From Heliocybe sulcata (Eukaryota; Basidiomycota; Agaricomycetes; Gloeophyllales; Gloeophyllaceae): a DNA stretch of 64,000 bases. Both the position numbers and the translations under genes were made by a program. Location: the NCBI GenBank assembly GCA_004369045.1, contig ML213547.1:1-64000 (forward strand), given 5' to 3'. Under the pieces are notes generated by a model that was not told the DNA's origin, did no database searches, and worked only from the letters and a program-made list of their open reading frames with translations. Positions 36,776-47,961 of this stretch are shown here, piece after piece. Each line of letters begins with the position of its first letter. Positions within the stretch are counted from its first letter, which is position 1.

Positions 36776-38527
36776 ATGGACAACCTCAGAGACCCGGACG
36801 CGCTCCGAGCTCTTAAAGACATCCAGTCCCGCATCGACGATGTAGAAACAGATGTACTGATAGCAAAGCAAGAATATCAGAGTCTACAGGAAGATCTATC
36901 CCTTCTGAGAGAAGAACGAGAACGTATCTCTACACCCGAACTACCGTCTCGCCTGCTAACGGCAAGCTACCTCGAGGCTATAGAGAAGGCTGTTGAAGAA
37001 CTGGATAAACCTATATCTGAACAAACAAGTATTCTGAAGCTTGCGAAGAAGAATGTCAAGCAAGAAGAGGATACTCTCGGGCAGCTCTACCAGGCACGCC
37101 GGAGTCTCCTGTCTCAGGTATCGCCCGCGCAAGTGCTGCCCGAGGAACTGTGGCTAAACATCTGGACGTGGGTAGACACTATGGCATTCCACTCTGACCG
37201 CGAGGCGGCTATCGCATTCCTCCTTTCTCGCGTCTGCTCACGTTGGCGAGAGATCCTCGTACGGACTCCCCGGATGTGGCGGCGTATCCGGGTACATTAT
37301 CAGAGTTCCTTGGATCGTCTCCGAGTTCAACTATGGAGGTCGACGCCTTACATGCTGGATATCACCTACGTGCCTGACTTCCCATTTATCAACGTGCCCG
37401 CGGCGCAGTCTGCGTCGATCAACCTATCCAAACTCTTGGCGGAACTGGCCTGGCACTCTGAGCGCTGGCGGTCCTTGCATATCGGAGAAAACCCTCGGTA
37501 CCACCGATACGTGTATTACTCGGATGCAACTTGTCTGGCTCCTAGAATATTCCGGACTCTCCTCAGCGACGTCTTGGTACCGAACCTGCAACATCTATGC
37601 GTGTGGTGGACAGAGTGCGAGATCGGGTCTCCGGTGAACTTGTTCCGGAATGGCGCGCCATCGCTTACGGCGGTGCAATTATTGTCCGTAGACGTCCCCG
37701 AGAACATGGCGCTTCTGCAGGGCTTGACAAGCCTCGAGCTCATACAGATCCCTCCCAACATTTGGCCAAGCGCTCGGCAGCTCCAAGACATTCTTGTCAA
37801 GTGCCCCGCTTTGAGTCACCTCGGCTTGGACGGTCTGATTTTCGATCAGTTCTCCGAGACCCACTCCCTGACCCCCGTCGCGCTGCCGTCCCTTCGAATG
37901 CTCAAACTGTGCTTCAAGACGTGGTGGGAGGAAGAACTCGAGGATGTCAACTACCCTGAAAAGCTGTTTCACCTGTTCAACGCCCCGCAGCTATCGACGT
38001 TGCAATTGATCGACTTTGATACGTTATCGTCTGAGCAGCTCGTCGGCGTGCTGGAGGCGACGCCGCTGGCATGCGGGAATCAGTCGCTGGAGGTACTATA
38101 CTTGCACTCGGGCGAAGACGGCGACCCCATCGAGATCGACCCGTCCGTGGTCGCGCGTCTGCTGAAGGCGCTCCCGAACCTCCGTCATCTCTGGCTCGAC
38201 GCCGACAAGGGAGATGTTAGAAAATTCATGGACGTGCTCGTTTCAGGCGGGCCGCACGTTTTCCCGTGGAAACCGCTCTGCCCTGCTTTACAGACGCTGA
38301 CGCTGGAGGTCTTGGGGGCGCAGCTGGAAGATGACCGGGGTGGGTACGTACGTAACTTCTTGGACCGGCGACGGAGGCAGCAGCTGTCGATCAAGACTGT
38401 GCGACTTTACCCGCAGGATCAGGCGTACGTCGCGCCCAGTCTTCTGGCGTGGTGCCACGAGAATCTGACACTGGAGCTCTTGTCAGAGCGAGGTGCGTCG
38501 TTGATGGCTAAACTTGTATCGTGGTAG
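36776..38527 (+). CDS. F-box/LRR-type protein with N-terminal coiled coil
   Basis: This single uninterrupted frame of 583 residues starts MDNLRDPDALRAL. Residues 1-110 are a charged heptad-like coiled coil. An F-box-like motif follows (about 115-165: LPEELWLNIWTWV, then LLSRVCSRWREILVRTPRMW). The rest is leucine-rich repeat-like, with runs such as PNLQHLCVWW, PALSHLGLDG, PSLRMLKLCF and PNLRHLWLDA. This is the standard layout of the large agaricomycete F-box family that feeds SCF ubiquitin ligases. It lies divergent from the F-box gene at 34550-36429, about 350 bp apart. No introns are needed and no defect is seen. The specific target is unknown. Confidence 0.9.
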   Translation: MDNLRDPDALRALKDIQSRIDDVETDVLIAKQEYQSLQEDLSLLREERERISTPELPSRLLTASYLEAIEKAVEELDKPISEQTSILKLAKKNVKQEEDTLGQLYQARRSLLSQVSPAQVLPEELWLNIWTWVDTMAFHSDREAAIAFLLSRVCSRWREILVRTPRMWRRIRVHYQSSLDRLRVQLWRSTPYMLDITYVPDFPFINVPAAQSASINLSKLLAELAWHSERWRSLHIGENPRYHRYVYYSDATCLAPRIFRTLLSDVLVPNLQHLCVWWTECEIGSPVNLFRNGAPSLTAVQLLSVDVPENMALLQGLTSLELIQIPPNIWPSARQLQDILVKCPALSHLGLDGLIFDQFSETHSLTPVALPSLRMLKLCFKTWWEEELEDVNYPEKLFHLFNAPQLSTLQLIDFDTLSSEQLVGVLEATPLACGNQSLEVLYLHSGEDGDPIEIDPSVVARLLKALPNLRHLWLDADKGDVRKFMDVLVSGGPHVFPWKPLCPALQTLTLEVLGAQLEDDRGGYVRNFLDRRRRQQLSIKTVRLYPQDQAYVAPSLLAWCHENLTLELLSERGASLMAKLVSW

Positions 38528-38637
38528 AATGGGCCCTGACGGTAGACTATAGAGAGCGAATTCGACTGCTTCGAGAAGGCGTTGCAAGCAGAAAATGTTG
38601 CCCTCGACATTGAAAAGATGAGGCGTCGACGACGTGC

Positions 38638-39822
38638 TTATGCCCTACCAGCCGATCCGAACAGTCTGTAGAACCTCTCGCAAACTGCAGCGAACACCTC
38701 TGTAGCTTCGTCTACGGCGTCAGGGAATGGTTTTGTCAGGAGCGCCTCTCCGAGGACCTTTGCGTATGGGTCTCGGGCCCAGCTGTTCACGTTTATCTGC
38801 GTGGCGGATTAGACGCTAAGGGATATTTATCAATGGCAGGCGTGTGCGCACCTTGCTAACACCATTCTTGATGCACTCTTGGAAGAGAGCATCTGGCAGC
38901 TCGTCTGTTCCGTGCAGGCATATCGGGACAGTGCCTTCAAAGGTGTCCCCTAGGTGCTGTAGGCTAATACGGTGTCAGATCACAGACGAGGCGCTACCCG
39001 ACATGAAGTTGTCGTACATGTCTTGCCTAAAGTTCGGTGGGTTGATATACTTTCCGTGGAGATTACCGATACTCGGGGCGAGGATGGTTGCTCCAGTCCT
39101 GATCGTCGCGTTCACAACTATGTGCACTCTCAAGCAAAAAGGTCAACGCACCCCTCGATGAATTCCTTCGCCTTCTGGGGATTGGTGAGCTTCGCATCCG
39201 ATATCATCCTCAGGCCCGCCTCGCCGCCCTCGAGGCGACCCAGCTCGACCTCCACGGGGATACCTAGCTTTGTCGCTCGTTCAACGTATGGTCGGGCGAT
39301 GGCGATGTTCTCTTCATCGGTCTACTAATATCAAGCCCGACATGATCAATGCGACAGTTACGAGACTTACATCGGCGTGACTGGCGTCCACCATGATACT
39401 GTCGAACTTGATACCCTCCTCGGCGAGACCGAGAGCGAGCTCCAGGTGTTCAGCATCGGTCGCATGGTCCAGGTGCACGGCAATAGGCACCGACGCCTCT
39501 CGAGCCCTATGCGTTTAGCAGTTAAGTGTGAATACGTGAGGTAAATGGGAAAGCATGTACGAACGCGGTGACGCAGAACTGAAGGAACGGGCCTTTGCCG
39601 TACATCAGAGTCACCGGGAATATCATGATCATGGCAGGACTTTTGCAGCGTTCCGCCGCGCGGACGAGGCCGACGACGCAATTTGTATCGTAACTGTATA
39701 CATGTGAACTCATAGTTATACGTATGGAACGGAGACACGAACCATGCTTGGGACAGGATGCCATATCCCTCTCGCTGCGCTTTGTAGAGCATCTCCAGTG
39801 TCCGGTTGCCAGCGAACGCCAT
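38638..39822 (-). CDS. Class II fructose/tagatose-bisphosphate aldolase-type protein
   Basis: The gene starts MAFAGNRTLEMLYKAQREGY at 39822 and has at least six introns. Recognisable segments in order are YDTNCVVGLVRAAE, VPIAVHLDHATDAEH (zinc and catalytic region), FDSIMVDASHA, VEVELGRLEGGE, EFIEGTGATILAPSIGNLHG (zinc-ligand His) and VPICLHGTDELP (zinc-ligand His), then VSKINVNSWA and a C-terminus ending SAGRA. These fit class II, metal-dependent ketose-bisphosphate aldolases, which cleave a sugar bisphosphate into two trioses; which sugar is not clear. One intron after PPNF appears to use a GC donor (GCAAGA...TTAG, 63 nt). A frame just upstream (39841-40071) could be an extra leader exon but has no clear link. 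The enzyme-family call is firm. Confidence 0.85.
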
Positions 39823-39840
39823 GTCGAACGACTACTGAGC

Positions 39841-40277
39841 CTAGACTGGCGATAGTGAGGTTAGTAAGAACGAGCGGGAGTCCGGTGACGCCAGGTCCCA
39901 TGCTAACTTAGCCCGGTCCGGACGTCCTAAGTTCGTCGCCTTCGAAGCTTCTCGTGTTGCATGGACCTGGAAAGAGGTTCTATGCAGTTGAGTATGTGAT
40001 GCTGAAGCTGAGGCTTGAAGTACCGTGCTGATGACCATATAGCAGCATCTGTGACTGAAGAGTCCCCACATGTTTGCTCCGAAAGCGCACAGTGGTATAC
40101 AGCAGGCTCAGATTCTCAGCATGCTACGCAAGTTAGAGGACTTGGATGAAAGGTAGCTCCAGCAGCAAAACATTGCGAGGACCTTTAAGTGATTGAGCTG
40201 CGATGCAACAGAGTCCTAGTCAAGGCCCGACGCTCGGCTTGACGTCCCGCTGAGCGCGTCGGAGACTCGGAGTCCGG
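39841..40277. other. Upstream region of the aldolase gene
   Basis: A 76-codon minus-strand frame at 39841-40071 (starting MWGLFSHRCCYMV) could be an untranslated or leader exon of the aldolase, or chance. No other feature is seen. Confidence 0.3.
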
Positions 40278-40310
40278 TAGTAGTCCGGTGTTTAACCGGT
40301 AACTTCATTA
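40278..40310 (-). promoter_or_regulatory. Dispersed CGGTAACTT-core motif, copy 1
   Basis: The segment contains CCGGTAACTTCATTA preceded by AGTCCGGTGTTT. A near-identical segment lies at 44611-44647, and a shorter match at 53866-53894. Each lies upstream of a minus-strand gene, here the aldolase (about 460 bp away). It may be a shared promoter element or a small dispersed repeat. Confidence 0.35.
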
Positions 40311-40443
40311 GTAGCAAGGAGTCGGCATCATGGAGTGCACAGCGAGTTGCTGACGCGTCTGGGCATGGGATGAAAAGAGGGACTTCGTTCATGTCCGTGT
40401 CGTAAATATGGGGATGCGCAACGAGTTAAACCAGAAGATAGTA

Positions 40444-42243
40444 CTATTTTGCGAGAACGGTGTAGTGCATCAAATGCTGTAGATGGTGAAGGTGATCGTC
40501 TCCGACCATTGCTCTTCCTATGGGGAGATACTGAGCGCACCAGCACGTGCGTATAGGAGCGAAACTCACCTTGACCAGGATCAGATTGTCCTCACTGATC
40601 ATCACGCGAGCGCGTGATTCTGGGAGTGGGAACGTGGTGTACAAGAACTCGCGGTTCGTCCAGAACAGCACACTAAGAGTCCTGCTACGATGTATGAGTC
40701 CTTCTTCTCCCCGTCTGGAGTATTCCCGCCGAAGAGCCACGGGATTTAGATCGATTACATTGGCGAAGCTGGTGAGTGGCATCATGTCCTGAGCATCAGC
40801 TATCGGGTCTTCGCTTGTCGAGACGTAGACGAATCTAGCTCCGTGGACATAGCAGCACCAAGTAGGCTCTGGCACCATGTCCTCGTGCATCGTTGTCCTC
40901 TCAGACCACGCTTTCCACAACCAGCTTGTTCCCACTTCGTCGGCGGAGTGAGGGAGGAGTGAGAGGAGTGAGAGGAGTGGGATCAGATGCACCACGTCTC
41001 TGAACTCGGGCCCATTATCATCTTCGATCGTATATGACACGCACAATACGCGAGACTCCGATGCAGTGAAGAAGGGCACTTCCCTATCGTCCAGTGGGGC
41101 CCACGAAGGTGCGGGGTCGCCTTGAATTTTCATACTGCCAGATGCACGATAATCATAGAACTTCTCGTAGAGGAATGCACAAAGGTAGTCTTGTCCGGTC
41201 CATTCCGGATCACGATTGGCTTCTTGATATAGACTGTAGACCTCAAGCCTAGGGTAGTCCGGATCTAAGATACCAAGCAAGATATGTTGTGGTGAGAGGA
41301 AGGTGAAGGTGTTGATGGGCTTGTTACACCCATGTATGTGCTACGAGACAGCGTGAATTACTTGAGGGACTCTATTGACGGGCCACTCACAATCGCCAGA
41401 CTTGCAATCTTCCAATTGTATACGAAGATATCAATGTCCTCAGGCGCATCTTCGGGGTCATGTGTGAACATGATGCCGACCTTGTCCTCGCATATCATGA
41501 TGTCGAAGGCGTAGTCCGGGTCGTAGGGTGACCTCACGGGCACAGCAATTATCGTGTCGGCTGCTGATGAGTGCGGCTCATTCATCGATAGAGTTCTCAG
41601 ATGGATAGCGCAGGATCCACCTCCCCGTGAGGAGACCCTGTGGATTGAGAAAACGTCAGCCTAGGCTGAATACAGCATGTCCCACTCACTGTTCAGGGAA
41701 GTCAAGTATCACCAACAGATCTTGTGACAGATCCATCTTAAAGTCGCGGATGGGAAATCCTACGTCTTCGATCCGCCACTGGCGTGACTTGATTCCCCGA
41801 GCATGGCTGGGTAGCTTGTTGAAAATCAATGTGGAATCTCCAACAGATGTAGCCAGTACGCCGCCATAGAGCTCCCAGTAGCGACCGTCAAACGGGATGC
41901 CTTCCTCAGAGGGCGAGAACGCCATACCTCTCCATGCCTTCGTATAGTTTCGGAGACGCCGGAGGCGCTCTGCCACATCGATGGAGCTGGGAGGGCCCAT
42001 CTTCCATACCAGCTACGGCAAGTTCAATCTTGTATTGTAGAGCGACCGAATCGTCTATGATCCTCTTCAGGTCCGAGCACACCTGAAGTTAGATTCAGTT
42101 GACTAGCTCCAGGACATATATGAGGGATCACGCACTCTTTTGCATCTGATCAAGGTCAATAAATCGAGCTTCTGAAGGATAATAACTATGAGTTCTGAAG
42201 CAATGGCCAGGAGGATACCGGACGTCTGCCGGCTGTTCGACAT
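40444..42243 (-). CDS. F-box domain protein (copy 2 of a pair), frame broken in exon 2
   Basis: This is a paralogue of 34550-36429 in the same orientation. Exon 1 starts MSNSRQTSGILLAIASEL at 42243 and ends at CKR before GTGCGT. Exon 2 opens VCSDLKRIIDDSV and LQYKIELAVAGM, but GATGGGCCCTCCC has one base more than GACGGCCCTCCC in copy 1, shifting the frame near 42,000. Downstream exons remain open and well conserved: ERLRRLRNY, DPSQDLLVILDFPEQ, LGILDPDYPRLEVYSL, SEDNLILVK and the last exon ending HYTVLAK. The splice acceptor lost in copy 1 (CACAGG) is intact here. If the extra base is real this is a pseudogene. The family and role are as for copy 1. Confidence 0.65.
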
Positions 42244-42706
42244 CTATGTTAACTGGGTGTGCTCGATGTCCAACGTTCACTGTCCAAGTGCGCACTGCAG
42301 GAACGTAAATTCGACTGAGCAACCGGAATAAGCCGGACAAACCCCAGTTATACATCGCATCCATTTCGGCCAGTCACAGAAATACCCTATCCAGTCAATG
42401 CCTTTGCGTTTCCTGCTAGATGTCATTCCTCATGGTTGTGATGCTACCATTTGGCGAAATTGATCCTTAACATGCTGTGCGTACTTTTAATTCGTCACTT
42501 GCGACACCCTTGGCCGGCTGCGCATGCGCGATTACATGGCGACTCGCTACATCCAAGTTCACTAAGACTCGTGTATACACCCGCCCGGTGTATATGCCCC
42601 ATAACTCGACGACCTAGAGTATCCCGGGAATCATCAATGGTTACAAGTACATAGAATCGTACATGCATACAGTTCCGCCCTTCATTGGCAACTTACGTTA
42701 CCTGTA
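42244..42706. other. Short intergenic region
   Basis: This region lies upstream of the F-box gene and downstream of the METTL16-type gene. No further feature is seen. Confidence 0.4.
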
Positions 42707-44553
42707 CTATGCTAAGCTAGACGTCGCCTTCCTCATCGCATGGCTCACAAAGCTCTCGAACAGCGCCCGCTCACGTCCCTCCACCCAGGTCGCGTCCACC
42801 AGCAACCTGTCCTCTTTACCGCTCTCATCATGACCCATCCTACGGATCTGCAGGCGGCACCGCATGACCACATTACCCACATCCTGCACGTCCATCGCGG
42901 AAGACGTGCTTTTTGTTTTGCGGCGGGCAGCGCGGGACCAGCTGTTCTTCGTAGCCGCAACCGCCGTGTCGGTGAGGGTAAGGCATTCCCCAGCTGAGGG
43001 AACAGCAGGTTGCGGAGCAGTTCTGTGCATGGTAATGACGCCGTCGAGGTTTTCTACGGCAGCTTGAAGGGCAGTCGAGAGTTTTGAAGGATCACTGGTG
43101 GAAAAAGGCTGGCGCAGGATGTTACGGGGAGGCATGAGGTGCTGAATAGTTGGGTTTCCGATTCTGCCTAAAGGCTGTTGGACACAAATACTGATGAGTA
43201 TTCACGCCTAGGTTGTGGAATGTTATGACGACGTACGTCAGGTAGATGGATGTAACCGAAGGACCATATTACCGCCCAGCGCCGAGTGTGACCCTGAACG
43301 AACTCGGTGACTCCGTAGTTGTCTATCTACACAAACGTAATGGTTCGTGCTGTCAATGTGGGCACGGACGAAGGACGATTCGAATCGATAGGAACGTACC
43401 TCGTGCTGTCTGAGATATTGGATGACCTCGGCGACGGATGATAGCTTGCCGAGCATGGACGTGTACCACCTGGGGAAGAACGAGGATAAGCTCGGGTTTT
43501 CTCGAGTATAGAATGTTCCCGTTGCACTCACCGGCACCTACCCCGGATCTCGAGACTCTCGTCGACCATCCTCTTGACAAAGGCAGAGTCACCTCCGGGG
43601 GTAATCATCTCGACATCCCCGCCAGTGCAAACCTGTCGCAAAATGTCCAGATATACAGTTGAGAAAAGCATAAAAAGTCCGGACATACCGCGTTGGGCTC
43701 GTATAACTTTGCTTCTGCTGAAGCATCCACTTCTGCTTTGCTGGTGTAGAAGGGCGGATTACACATCGTAAAGTCGAAGCTACACGTACTCTATTAATGG
43801 CTTTGAAGGTACGCGCCGGGGATGTACATACATGAAATCCGGGAACAGGGAAAGCTGAAGGACAGATCCGTCCTGCGGAGCGCGGACGAGCTGAATGCGG
43901 TCTTGTAGACCGTTCTGGGTGATGTTGCGCAAAGCGTGAGCATACGATCGGTCGTCAATCTCTGTCGCGACGAAATGCCATCGCGGATCGAAGCGACACG
44001 CGAGGAGAGGGTAAATGACAGATGCACCGGTACCTCTGCGTTGCAGGTTCAGTCCTGCATGATAATTCGTAAAAAAACAGGTGCATACATGTCCATTCCG
44101 CGCACGTCGGGCCTCGGTTCTTCACCCGTCTCGCCTAAGACGTCTTGAAGCCATAGAATATAGTTTAGTCTGTTGGGTACCTAACGTTCCGACGTCAGAG
44201 AGGATTTCAAGGCCGTATCGAGCCTACTCACGGGCGGACATAAGCGATCATCCGGGATATCAATAATCAAGTCAAAGTCGCGTTTTAATAGCGCCTCCGT
44301 CAGACGTCTACTCTACAATCCCGTACTGTCGGTCAGCGAGGTGCGAGAAGCGTCGCGTGCAGGCAGACCTTTGGGACGCCTCATCTTTGAAGTCAATGGT
44401 TGCGTTACCGCCGTGTGTTCGAATGAGACTATGAATGAGATCAATGGGATTCTTCTCCGAAAGTTGGAGCTCTTACCAAGCTTTTAGAGGGGGGTATGCC
44501 TCGGCAAGGACATTAAAGTCTGGCGGGTTGTGGTAAGGATTTCGAGGATGCAT
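42707..44553 (-). CDS. METTL16: METTL16-type RNA N6-adenosine methyltransferase
   Basis: The protein starts MHPRNPYHNPPDF at 44553, matching the conserved MHPRN...PPDF start of METTL16 proteins. Spliced exons then read GNATIDFKDEASQR, LTEALLKRDFDLIIDIPDD, NRLNYILWLQD, MDIGTGASVIYPLLACRF (AdoMet-binding motif), FVATEIDD, and FTMCNPPFYTS, which holds the catalytic NPPF. GGDVEMITPGGDSAFVKRMV, WYTSMLGKLSS, then NYGVTEFVQGHTRRWAVIWS follow. A last exon of 142 codons (ending at 42707) is less conserved. METTL16 methylates adenosine in U6 snRNA and some hairpin RNAs, acting mainly in the nucleus. Short introns throughout are GT-AG. It appears intact, and the family call is very secure. Confidence 0.93.
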
Positions 44554-44610
44554 GCCGCGTCCGACTCCGCCTGTATATGCCAGACAAACAAGCCCGGATA
44601 TATGCGTGCA

Positions 44611-44647
44611 GAATAGTAGTCCGGTGTTTTACCGGTAACTTGATTAT
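44611..44647 (-). promoter_or_regulatory. Dispersed CGGTAACTT-core motif, copy 2
   Basis: AGTCCGGTGTTTTACCGG followed by TAACTTGATTA lies 58-94 bp upstream of the METTL16-type start codon, well placed for a promoter element. CCGGTGTTTTACCGG is itself an imperfect inverted repeat. Confidence 0.4.
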
Positions 44648-45196
44648 TTCCCGAGTTGTCACCAAGGTTTCTTTTCATCGTCAATCACGCCAGCAGTCCT
44701 CCAGTGCGGGCTATTGGCTCCGAGCCATGCCGAGACTTGAGGTGAGCGTGTCTGGTACCTCTTTTCTAACAGATCAAGTAAGATTGGGATGCAAGGCTGA
44801 TTAGGATACTGGATAGGCACAGGAAAGCGGCTGAAGATTCTGTCTATCTCTCCATGGCACGCTGAAGATAGCTGTACTCCTGTGCTCTGAATTTCAAGGA
44901 ATCGTCAGGAAGTCTGAATGGGGCGCTAGACGTTAGAAGTCTGAAGGTCTGCGCCTGGCCTTCCCATCGCGAGACTCGTCCTGCGCAACAACCACCCATG
45001 GAGGCAATCTGCGAGGCTGCACCGCTATCACGGCTAGATAAATTGCCGATCAATTGCTGCCACAACCTCCGAGCGCTCGCACGGCCAATAAGCGCGCGCG
45101 ATTGCGCGATCCACCTGCACACCACTCTTATCAGCCCTCCAGGCCCAGTTCATGGTTTTGCCGCTGGCCCGCTCGACTTCCGCTAAGTGGGGCAAG

Positions 45197-45205
45197 TATA
45201 TATAT
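45197..45205 (+). promoter_or_regulatory. TATA box of the plus-strand MFS transporter
   Basis: TATATATAT lies 39-47 bp before the ATG at 45244. Confidence 0.5.
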
Positions 45206-45243
45206 CACCTCGCTCTGGAGCCTTGGCCTGCGCGACGTCCAGG

Positions 45244-47776
45244 ATGGCTGCAGAGAGCGCGAGCGCGAGCGAGAAGGACTTCAAGGACGAGAAGCACGCG
45301 CATAATGTCGCGGTGTCGACGAGGGAAGTCGATACTGGTGCGCAGCTCGTCGCGGGCGCGGATATTGAGCTGGACGAGGCGGAGTCCATAAGAATCAGGT
45401 ACGCTGGTCTTGCTGGAAGGCTACGTTCAGAGTCGTGACGGTGCGCAGAAAGAAGATCGATTGGCATATCCTGCCCTTGATGTGCAGTAAGTCTTTCTAG
45501 AGGTACATCTGCTTTGTGCTGATTGACGCGTTGTTGCAAGTACTGTATTGGTACGTGCTTCGTTTCAATGGGATGGATTGATAGGACTTAGAGGGCTCAT
45601 GTGTAGGATTCAATTCATGGACAAGACAACGCTGGGAAACTCGGCTATCATGGGTATACGGTACGTCCATCTCCCAACGCCCTGAACTACTTAGGTCTCA
45701 TCTCCCTTATTATGTCCAGAGAAGACACGCATCTCACTACTAACGAGTACGTACATATCTCCCCTCGAAGGATTCAACCATTGACGAGAGTGGTACAACC
45801 CAATGCACTGCAGATACAACTGGTGCGTTTTCTACCGCCTGTTTTTCTCTTGGTCTATTCATGTCGTACCCCAGGCTCGGCACGATCTTCTACCTCTCTT
45901 ACCTCCTCTTCGAGTACCCCCAGAACCTCATGCTCCAGCGATTCCCAGTCGGGAAATGGATGAGGTACGCTCGCCTTTCCACCACCAAACCCAAGCCTGA
46001 CCCTTTTCCCTCAGCATCAACATCACCATCTGGGGCATCGTCCTGTGCCTGCACGCCGCGTGCGTCAACTTCGCAGGGCTCTTCGTCGTGCGCTTCATCC
46101 TCGGCGCGTGCGAGGGCGCCATCACCGCCGGGTTCCTGATCGTCAGCTCGATGTTTTACACGCGCAACGAGCAGACGCTGAGGGTGGGGTATTGGTGTAC
46201 GTCCTACTATTGCCTCTTCGAATCGCTCGGAGATTGAACTGACCTGTTATGCGCGCTTTAGTCCTGATGAACGGGACAGGTAAGCTGTCATTTTACACAT
46301 ACACAGAGTCGGGCGTGCTTGCTGACGCCGGCCTGTGTAGCCCAAATCATCTCTGGCTTCATCAGTTTTGGCGCGCTGCATATCAGCACGAAGGGCTTCG
46401 CGCCGTGGCAGTGGTAAGTATCCTAGTTACTCCTTCGTAACTCCAGTTTATGCCTTTTACGACTAGGCTTATGATCATCACGGGTATATTGACGCTGATC
46501 ACGGCTGTTGCGTATTGGTAGGTCTGGCTAGCACTCTTGGGACTAAGATTGACAAAGTCATCGGGCAGGTTCCTCTTCCCTGATTCACCGACAAACGCGT
46601 GGTTTTTGACTATGGACGAACGTGCCAAAGCCGTCCGTCGGATCAAGGTCAGCTTGACGTGCGTTCCTCTGCGGTGTATGACAGGCTCTAATTCGGATCG
46701 ACATAGGAAAACCAAACCGGTGTCGAGAACAAGCATTTCAAGAAGGAGCAGTGCGTCATACCTTCTTCCAAACACTAACTATAGCGTCTAAACGCACCAC
46801 GTGCCCAGAATGATCGAAGCCCTCACCGACCCCAAAACCTGGCTCTTCGCCCTCTTCTCCGCGCTCGACAACATCCCGAACTCGCTCACCAACCAGCGCA
46901 CCATCATCGTCTCCTCGTTCGGGTTCACGAACCTCCAGACCACGCTGCTCGGCTGCGTGGACGGGTTCATCGAGGTCGCGACGATATGGACGGGCGTGAC
47001 GCTCGCGGCGAGACTCAAGAACGCAAGGGCGTGGGTGGGCGCGGTGTACTTTGTGCCGAATGTATTGGGCGCGATTTTGCTGAATACGCTGCCGTGGGGA
47101 AATAAGGTTGGGCTGTTGTTTTCGCAGTGGTTGACAGGTGGGGAGACGTTTCGAGGATTGTGGCGGATTTGACGCTCATTTGGGCGCGTTTTGGTACAGG
47201 TGTCGGGACGACTGGGTTTGTGCTTTCGCTGTCGTGGTTGTCGAGTGTTACAGCTGGCCATACCAAGAAAGTGACGAGTGAGTGCGCGTTCTCATAGTAG
47301 TGTCTCGTATGGTCCTTACTCGACAATTAGCGAACGCTATCATGTTGTCCGCGTACTGCGTAGGTAACGCCGCGGGCCCATTCCTGTGGCAGAACAAGTA
47401 CAAGCCCAGGTGCGCCACCCATCAGCCACTCTTTATTCCCGCCTGTTACTCATTACATTTCGGGATACCGTAGAAACCACGTCCCTTGGATCATCATCGG
47501 CATCTGCTACGTCATCTGCGCTGCGCTGATGCTCGTCATCCGGTGGATGCTCGCGGCGGAGAACAAGCGACGGGACCAGGAGCCTAGAGACGAGACTTAT
47601 GATGAGGTGTACATTGAGGCGGTTGATGAGAATGGCAGCGTCGTCGAGAGGAAGGTTGACAAGGTACGTATTCTCGTCGGGCACCCGTTTCGTCGACGCG
47701 AGATTGACCTCTCTGTGTTCAGGAATTCTTGGATTTAACGGACCGGCAGAATAGAGACTTTAGATATGTCCTGTGA
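45244..47776 (+). CDS. MFS transporter, allantoate-permease (Dal5/ACS) type, copy 1
   Basis: This multi-exon gene starts MAAESASASEKDFKDE and ends NRDFRYVL. Segments in order are RKIDWHILPLM, LYWIQFMDKTTLG, LFEYPQNLMLQRFPVGKWM, NFAGLFVVRFILGACEGAIT, SSMFYTRNEQTLRVGYW, AQIISGFISFGALHI, FPDSPTNAWFLTMDERAKA, a central loop, and GNAAGPFLWQNKYKPRN. These are the signatures of the anion:cation symporter branch of the major facilitator superfamily (12 helices, plasma membrane), which imports organic anions such as allantoate, vitamins or dipeptides. Substrate is unknown. Between 45486 and 45607 a 10-nt exon (45541-45550, TACTGTATTG) is needed to keep the CxLYWIQFMD motif in frame. An inverted paralogue is at 51223-53709. 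No defect is seen. Confidence 0.9.
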
Positions 47777-47961
47777 TCTCCGTCACAGGTGTGTATAGAT
47801 TACGTATTACGACGATTCTGTTTATTCTGCGTGAGTTTGCTAAGTGACAAGACGTAGCTTGACTGTATGTAGCACATCTATAATCCGGGAAACCGGGATT
47901 TGAAACTAGCCTGTCACAGATGCTTATGAGACGACGCTGACGATGGGGGCACTGGTCTTTC

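Noticed and set aside
37516-38394. Minus-strand and alternative plus-strand frames within the F-box/LRR gene
   Set aside because: They are shadows of the 583-codon frame, which has the full F-box and repeat pattern.
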